A DNA stretch of 10,783 nt from CAMCXT01 sp046302715 (GTDB lineage: Bacteria; Bacteroidota; Bacteroidia; M30B66). The notes under the pieces were generated by a model. The model was not told where the DNA came from. It did no database searches and was given only the letters and a program-made list of their open reading frames with translations. Below are positions 7,080-10,783 of this stretch, piece by piece (position 1 is the first letter of the stretch; each line of letters opens with the position of its first letter). The position numbers and the translations under genes are program-made. The DNA lies in assembly GCA_046302715.1 (NCBI GenBank), contig JBKCHQ010000175.1, forward strand, positions 1 to 10,783, given 5' to 3'.

Positions 7080-7541
7080 TTATTTTCTTATTCCTTTTAC
7101 GTTTGTTAAGTTCGCTCTTGTTAGGTTGGCTTTTCTTAGAATAGCTCCCTTTAGATTTGCTCCCATTAGATTTGCTCCCATTAGATTAGTGCCCTCTAAA
7201 TTAGCTCCCTCTAAATTAGCTCCCCTTAGATTAGCTCCCTTTAGATTAGCTTCCATTAGGTTGGCTCCTCTAAGGATTGCTCCCTCTAAAGTGGATTCTG
7301 CCAAGTTGGCATTATCGAAATCGGTTAACGTTAGGTCGGCGTGCTCTAAATTTACGCCTTTCAGGTTGGCTCGTCTTAGGCTGGCTCGGGAGAGATTGGC
7401 TAGGCTTAAGTTGGCATCTGTCAAATCTAGGTAGTATAATTCCAGCCCTTGGAGTTGTACTCCTATTAAATTTAAAGGTTGAGTTGCTACAGCTAATAGC
7501 TTTAGCAGGTCTGTTCTGGTTAAATTAGGTTGTGTTTGCAT
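7080..7541 (-). CDS. Pentapeptide-repeat protein (copy 1)
   Basis: The 153-residue product is almost entirely A(N/D)LxG pentapeptides from about residue 34 to 147, which form a right-handed quadrilateral beta-helix. The stretch 89-138 is nearly uniform (ANL followed by KG, RG, EG or MG). An N-terminal cap (7-40) with LTRTDLLKLLAVATQPLNL is shared with the next gene, showing that the two arose by duplication. No signal peptide or membrane segment is seen, so it is probably cytoplasmic. Some pentapeptide proteins mimic DNA and protect or inhibit gyrase (Qnr, MfpA), but those are longer and most of the family has no known role. The start at 7541 is 9 bases after the stop of copy 2, so the two are co-transcribed. 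Function is unknown. Confidence 0.85.
   Translation of the reverse strand: MQTQPNLTRTDLLKLLAVATQPLNLIGVQLQGLELYYLDLTDANLSLANLSRASLRRANLKGVNLEHADLTLTDFDNANLAESTLEGAILRGANLMEANLKGANLRGANLEGANLEGTNLMGANLMGANLKGAILRKANLTRANLTNVKGIRK
7144..7293. repeat. 15-nt tandem array within pentapeptide gene copy 1
   Basis: Ten consecutive 15-nt units, consensus GCTCCCTTTAGATTA on the plus strand, run without a break. Adjacent units differ by only a few bases (for example 7159-7173 and 7174-7188 differ by one). Each encodes one ANLxG pentapeptide on the minus strand. The DNA-level similarity, beyond what the protein requires, suggests recent unit duplication by slippage or unequal recombination. Confidence 0.85.
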
Positions 7542-7550
7542 AGTATTTTT

Positions 7551-7997
7551 TTAAAATCCTATAACGTCTGTTAGATTGGCTCCCTCTAGATCGGCTTCCT
7601 CCCGTCTAACTCCTACTCCCCAAATTACTTCCCCCAATTTAGCATACTTTATGTCAACCCCCACTAAGCCAGCTCCTCCTAAGTGGGCGCCTCTTAGTTG
7701 GGCATCATTTATGAAAGCTCCTTCGAGGTCAGCACCTGCGAAGGAAGCTCGGTAGAAGCAAGCTTTTTGTAAGTTGGCCCCTTTGAGTTTGGCTCGCTCT
7801 AGATTAGCTCCACTAAGGTCAGCTCCACTAAGGTTAGCTCCACTAAGGTCAGCTCCCTCTAAATTTACTCCTGTCAAATCTAAGTTGGATAGGTCTGCCC
7901 CTTTTAAGATTACCCCTTTTAAATTCAAAGGCTTCGTAGCTAAAGCTATTAGCTTAATTACTTCTTTTCTTGTTAAATCGCATCTCCAAAAAAACAT
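7551..7997 (-). CDS. Pentapeptide-repeat protein (copy 2)
   Basis: This 148-residue paralogue has the same N-terminal cap (LTRKEVIKLIALATKPLNLKG, shown here in outline at 8-28) and then pentapeptides at about 34-120, including SGANL/SGADL at 52-66. The repeat is broken at 121-134 by GEVIWGVGVRREEA, a probable loop, before a final pair of units and a short tail. The solenoid is more diverged than in copy 1. It follows the small phage-type gene by 46 bases on the same strand and precedes copy 1 by 9 bases, so all three may share a transcript. The only usable in-frame ATG near the cap is at 7997. Likely cytoplasmic; function unknown. Confidence 0.85.
   Translation of the reverse strand: MFFWRCDLTRKEVIKLIALATKPLNLKGVILKGADLSNLDLTGVNLEGADLSGANLSGADLSGANLERAKLKGANLQKACFYRASFAGADLEGAFINDAQLRGAHLGGAGLVGVDIKYAKLGEVIWGVGVRREEADLEGANLTDVIGF
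7792..7866. repeat. 15-nt tandem array within pentapeptide gene copy 2
   Basis: Five 15-nt units; the three at 7807-7821, 7822-7836 and 7837-7851 (GCTCCACTAAGGTCA type) differ by a single base, and first and third are identical. They encode consecutive SGANL/SGADL pentapeptides. Confidence 0.8.
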
Positions 7998-8043
7998 AGC
8001 GTTTATTTTTTACATTACGCAATTTAACACCATAAACTGAAAA

Positions 8044-8355
8044 TCAAATAGGATGGGTTAAGTTTTGAGCATCATTCTCCGAGTCCTTAGTTAGAACAAT
8101 AACCAATGGCTCAATTTTGCGTTCTTCGATTGGTGAAATTTGAATCGATGCGTATCGTGGCATCAGGTACTGCATAAACCTTTCCAACACTCTGAGACGT
8201 TCCGCACTATCCAACTGGTCGAATTCAGCTTGCAGATGAATGATGTTGCGCTCAACGAATTCCTGTAGGACGGCTCTCATTTCCTGAGTGCTCTTATTCG
8301 CAACCCCTTTCGGTCTTCCATAGGGATTATTTGTAACTCCTTTTCTGTGTGGCAT
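8044..8355 (-). CDS. Small phage/mobile-element protein with NPYGRPKG motif
   Basis: The 103-residue protein begins with the basic motif NPYGRPKGVANKST (10-23), then predicted helices (about 24-70) rich in charged residues with LDSAERLRVLERFMQYLMPRY (48-68), and an acidic, loosely ordered tail. The GRPKG...NK start followed by a helical body ending in '(R)(L)..(Y).(L)P(R/K)' is common in small proteins of Bacteroidota prophages and in DUF5681/terminase-small-subunit-like proteins, which suggests DNA binding. No large terminase gene is visible here, so packaging is not shown. It is transcribed from the region 8356-8541, with a TGCAC-N2-GTGCA palindrome 46 bases upstream of its start. It may instead regulate the element. 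Confidence 0.7.
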   Translation of the reverse strand: MPHRKGVTNNPYGRPKGVANKSTQEMRAVLQEFVERNIIHLQAEFDQLDSAERLRVLERFMQYLMPRYASIQISPIEERKIEPLVIVLTKDSENDAQNLTHPI

Positions 8356-8380
8356 GGCTTATGGATTTTGTTGTTTTCAG

Positions 8381-8401
8381 ACTTTTCAAAACTGGAAAAG
8401 T
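8381..8401. promoter_or_regulatory. Perfect 7-bp hairpin in the leader of the small phage-type gene
   Basis: ACTTTTC (8381-8387) and GAAAAGT (8395-8401) are perfect inverted repeats around a 7-base loop. They lie 26 bases upstream of the ATG at 8355 and overlap the edge of the adjacent operator-like palindrome, so transcription and leader folding could be linked. There is no T tract after it on the minus strand. Confidence 0.35.
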
Positions 8402-8412
8402 GCACAAGTGCA
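8399..8412. promoter_or_regulatory. Operator-like palindrome, copy 1
   Basis: AGTGCACAAGTGCA contains the perfect dyad TGCAC-AA-GTGCA (8401-8412). The same 14 bases occur inverted at 8524-8537. Identical dyads flanking an intergenic region suggest a dimeric repressor binding two sites, perhaps with looping. Confidence 0.5.
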
Positions 8413-8433
8413 TTATTTTTCTTCCTCTGGGGG

Positions 8434-8456
8434 TATATATATATATATATATATAT
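8434..8456. repeat. (TA) dinucleotide run
   Basis: Twenty-three bases of uninterrupted TA alternation lie between the two operator-like palindromes. Such runs melt easily and vary in length by slippage; here the run could serve a promoter or origin, but nothing else shows this. Some Tyr-Ile repeats in overlapping frames are artefacts of it. Confidence 0.9.
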
Positions 8457-8523
8457 CATGTTTATATTATTAATCACGTCACATATCAGAAAAATAGACA
8501 TACCCTTTTACAATGGATTTTTT

Positions 8524-8537
8524 TGCACTTGTGCACT
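8524..8537. promoter_or_regulatory. Operator-like palindrome, copy 2
   Basis: TGCACTTGTGCACT is the exact reverse complement of 8399-8412, centred 123 bases from copy 1 and 4 bases beyond the primase stop codon. Together the pair encloses an AT-rich segment containing the TA run. Confidence 0.5.
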
Positions 8538-8541
8538 GATA

Positions 8542-10783
8542 TTAAAAAATAGGCTTGAATATAAAGTAATCAATTCCATTCGACCTGATCGATTCATACT
8601 GCCAATTCACTGATGCTGCATACAGTTTTACCCATTTACTGAATCTCTTTTGAGGGAACTTGCTTGAATCTCCATAGTAGGTTGAGACGTAATCATGGAA
8701 CATGGCTTTTGTCTGATATTCCTTATTGGTAATGAAATTTTGAGCATCAACCCATTGGATGAATTCCGGTTCTGTGGTTTGCATTAATCGATTCTTTAAT
8801 GAATTAATCACAGGTTGATCAACCAATCCCCTTTTTAGATAAAAACCCACTGCGAGCAACATCCAGTTATAAAACAAATTCCATTCTTCCTTCGACCAAT
8901 CATCAGTAAAGAAATTTCCATTGTGTTCTTCAACGATGGGTTCTTTATTGCCTTTTATGTACTTCTTGACATAGTGGTTTGAGAATTCAACAACGTATTG
9001 TCTTCTTTTATTCGAGTTCCCTTCATTGCTTAAAACTGTATTGCTTGTAATGATCCATTTCGGACTCTCAGACGGCTCGAAATATACTTTAGGCAAGTAC
9101 TTGCGTTCGACTGTCAGTCCGTCCGTTATTGCGCTAAAAAGACTGCTAAATTCGAAGTCTGGTCTGGGATCATCAAGCCATGCAACTTGTGTGCTTGGTT
9201 CTATTTGTTGGAATTGAAACTTATCCGTGTTATCGAACTGCTTGCCATTAATTACAACTAATGGTTTCAACTGCTTGATTGCATTGGCAATTAATCCCTT
9301 ACCCGTTCCTCCTTCCGGTTTATCTTTCGTGGTCACTTCTTCATCATTCAATATCACTGCTTTTGTCCGACTTGGAATTGAATACGCATGCATAAGATAC
9401 CCGATTGCAGATGTGAGTGAGTATACTCTTTTTTCGTCCCTATCACAGACATTAGAAATGAACTTTGAGAATTCCGATTGGGTATCGTCTTCATGGGACT
9501 TGTTAATGAAGTCCCTCTTAATAATCTGGCTTTTCCAGATGCACTTATCTCCTATCGTCTGATAAGGTACTGGATCGCTTATTGCGTCACTTGTAACCTC
9601 AACCAACCCATTTTGGAAAGCATAAAACGAACTCCTTTCTGTGTCCTTTAAAAACGGCATGGTGTGAGCATTGAGATGCTGCAACCATTTATCATTGAAT
9701 ATTAAGTGACTTTGACTTAGATAAACATTTCTGAGTGCTTGATGGGGGATGTTGTAAGATGATTCTTGATAAATAAAAGTAAGATCCCCCAACCTCTCAA
9801 CGTGGCTTGAAAGCACATCCTTGACTTTCTCAATCGTCATTTCGTCTATAACATTTCCATCTGCATGAATAAGCAATGAACTCTTACCATTGATGTATTT
9901 CTTATAAAATCCTTGCGAACTCAAGTAATCTGCAATCCCTGTGCGATAAAGTCCATGCAGAACGTACCCGATTTTGGGGGAATATTTAAACAGAAATATA
10001 TCGACTGCAAATTTGTCCTTGTCCAAGTAGATTGGCTCTGATAGAACTTGATTGCGATACCTCTGGAAGATATCCCGAACTGTCGATTGAGTCTTTTGCG
10101 GATTATTGAAATGGGAGCTATCGGGTGCGAATGATACATTGGTATTGATGAACTCAATCGCTCTTTCTTCCGTGATGGTGTAATCATTCACACAAGCTCC
10201 AACAAACGAAACTACTTGCGTATTGCGATTATTCTCCTTCAAAAAGTGCTTATCTGAATACCTTGTTATGTGATCAGCTTTCAACGGCTTTCGATTGGGT
10301 ATGGTTGAGGTTGATGTATATCGCTCCAAGAAATTCGCATTGATGGTCACCTCAACATTGGGATTAAAATAAGCATCAGGATCATGGCAGATAAAACACG
10401 CTCGACTGATATCAACCCCACTGGCATCGATGTAATTCCCCTTTTCGTCCGGTGTAATGATGTCGCAATAGTTTTTCTGCATGTACCCATTAACGGCATC
10501 CCAGATCGAACTCATGGCTTTCTTTTGTCCTGTCCTGATCAATGTCGAATCAATCGGTAAAAGGACTTTCAACCCATCCCCACTGGGACTGATGAACATC
10601 AACACAGGATTAAGTTCTTTATCCTTTGCAATGCGATCTTTGATGCTTGGTGCATTGCTCTGATGGTCGATGTCAAGAATCATTAATCCTGATGGTTCTT
10701 TCAGTGCTTTATCGCTGCGACTTTCGAAGATACCATTGGAAGTGATGCTATCGAATGCGGATGTTTTGAATTCCTTCCTTTTA
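8542..10783 (-). CDS. Mobile-element primase/helicase (BT4734-like N-terminus, SF3/D5-like ATPase), 5' end outside window
   Basis: The frame is open to the right edge (746 visible residues). The ATG at 10683 is internal: 33 codons before it (SNGIFESRSDKALKEPSGL) are normal for this family. Numbered from the first visible codon, residues 20-150 match the BT4734-like domain, considered part of the archaeo-eukaryotic primase superfamily: SGLMILDID with Asp37 and Asp39, SPSGDGLKVL (65-74) and DISRACFICHDP (124-135). The C-terminal half is an AAA+ helicase: Walker A GGTGKG (491-496), Walker B VAWLDD (533-538), sensor ITSN (578-581) and a basic NKRRQ (591-595) likely holding the arginine finger. 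A C-terminal region (about 670-746) may bind DNA. Such fused primase-helicases replicate phages, plasmids or integrative elements. It is the main replication gene visible; the next gene downstream is 186 bases away behind two operator-like palindromes. Confidence 0.85.
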   Translation of the reverse strand, partial: KRKEFKTSAFDSITSNGIFESRSDKALKEPSGLMILDIDHQSNAPSIKDRIAKDKELNPVLMFISPSGDGLKVLLPIDSTLIRTGQKKAMSSIWDAVNGYMQKNYCDIITPDEKGNYIDASGVDISRACFICHDPDAYFNPNVEVTINANFLERYTSTSTIPNRKPLKADHITRYSDKHFLKENNRNTQVVSFVGACVNDYTITEERAIEFINTNVSFAPDSSHFNNPQKTQSTVRDIFQRYRNQVLSEPIYLDKDKFAVDIFLFKYSPKIGYVLHGLYRTGIADYLSSQGFYKKYINGKSSLLIHADGNVIDEMTIEKVKDVLSSHVERLGDLTFIYQESSYNIPHQALRNVYLSQSHLIFNDKWLQHLNAHTMPFLKDTERSSFYAFQNGLVEVTSDAISDPVPYQTIGDKCIWKSQIIKRDFINKSHEDDTQSEFSKFISNVCDRDEKRVYSLTSAIGYLMHAYSIPSRTKAVILNDEEVTTKDKPEGGTGKGLIANAIKQLKPLVVINGKQFDNTDKFQFQQIEPSTQVAWLDDPRPDFEFSSLFSAITDGLTVERKYLPKVYFEPSESPKWIITSNTVLSNEGNSNKRRQYVVEFSNHYVKKYIKGNKEPIVEEHNGNFFTDDWSKEEWNLFYNWMLLAVGFYLKRGLVDQPVINSLKNRLMQTTEPEFIQWVDAQNFITNKEYQTKAMFHDYVSTYYGDSSKFPQKRFSKWVKLYAASVNWQYESIRSNGIDYFIFKPIF

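Larger units (their letters stand above)
6744..10783. mobile_element. Left end of an integrative element inserted at tRNA-Asp (right end outside window)
   Basis: Right of the tRNA the content switches from conserved metabolic genes to accessory ones: a possible integrase relic, expanded pentapeptide-repeat genes, a small phage-type protein and a primase/helicase of a type known from Bacteroidota mobile elements. Integration at the 3' end of a tRNA gene is the classic pattern for phages and genomic islands using tyrosine recombinases. No second copy of the tRNA 3' end occurs in the window, so the boundary is inferred. No transfer, capsid or relaxase genes are visible here. Confidence 0.55.

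Noticed and set aside
7144..7293. CRISPR-like array
   Set aside because: Units are 15 nt with no spacers and encode pentapeptides in frame; no cas genes are present.
7000..7434. Plus-strand frame of 144 codons full of RLAPxRFAP-like repeats
   Set aside because: It is the antisense reading of the 15-nt pentapeptide array; the repetition comes from the other strand.
8399..8537. Miniature transposon (MITE) as the explanation for the inverted 14-bp repeats
   Set aside because: No target-site duplication flanks the repeats and each arm is itself a palindrome, which fits protein binding sites better; not fully excluded.
8277..8613. Small open frames with Tyr-Ile runs on both strands
   Set aside because: They are produced by the TA dinucleotide run and overlap better-supported genes.

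Overview
The window looks like the chromosome of a Bacteroidota bacterium, joined at a tRNA gene to an integrated mobile element. The evidence for the phylum is a TonB-dependent receptor with an N-terminal carboxypeptidase-regulatory-like domain, a YHYH protein, a BT4734-type primase/helicase, and promoters of the TTG-N19-TAnnTTTG type. All protein genes I accept read on the minus strand. The tRNA, and a probable integrase relic beside it, read on the plus strand.

Bases 1-4640 form a compact minus-strand gene set, in transcription order: TonB-dependent outer-membrane receptor, MbnP-type copper-binding protein, di-heme cytochrome c peroxidase of the MauG/MbnH type, and a YHYH-domain protein cut by the left edge. 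MbnP and the peroxidase overlap by ATGA, and the peroxidase and YHYH genes are 3 bases apart. MbnP/MbnH is a known enzyme-substrate pair: the di-heme enzyme oxidises a tryptophan of MbnP to kynurenine, which then helps bind copper. Here the pair has its own receptor but no methanobactin biosynthesis gene in view, so I read it as a methanobactin-independent copper handling or uptake locus. A hairpin that can hide the MbnP ribosome binding site lies between the receptor and MbnP genes. A candidate -7 box and a 13-bp palindrome lie upstream of the receptor.

Bases 4759-6477 encode a neutral/alkaline ceramidase-family hydrolase without a visible signal peptide or C-terminal domain. One expected zinc-ligand histidine appears to be glutamine.

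Bases 6605-6786 are a complete tRNA-Asp(GTC) unit with promoter, tRNA and terminator. After it the character changes. There is a perfect 11-bp tandem repeat, a degraded reading frame that may be the start of a tyrosine integrase, two tandem paralogous pentapeptide-repeat proteins whose DNA is an obvious 15-nt tandem array, a small phage-type protein, a 186-base AT-rich intergenic region bounded by two identical TGCAC-N2-GTGCA palindromes, and a large primase/helicase running off the right edge. I interpret 6744 to the right edge as one end of an integrative element inserted at tRNA-Asp, with a decayed integrase. The second attachment site is not in the window.

The primase reading frame stays open upstream of its first visible ATG (10683) to the window edge, so that ATG is internal and the gene is 5'-truncated here.
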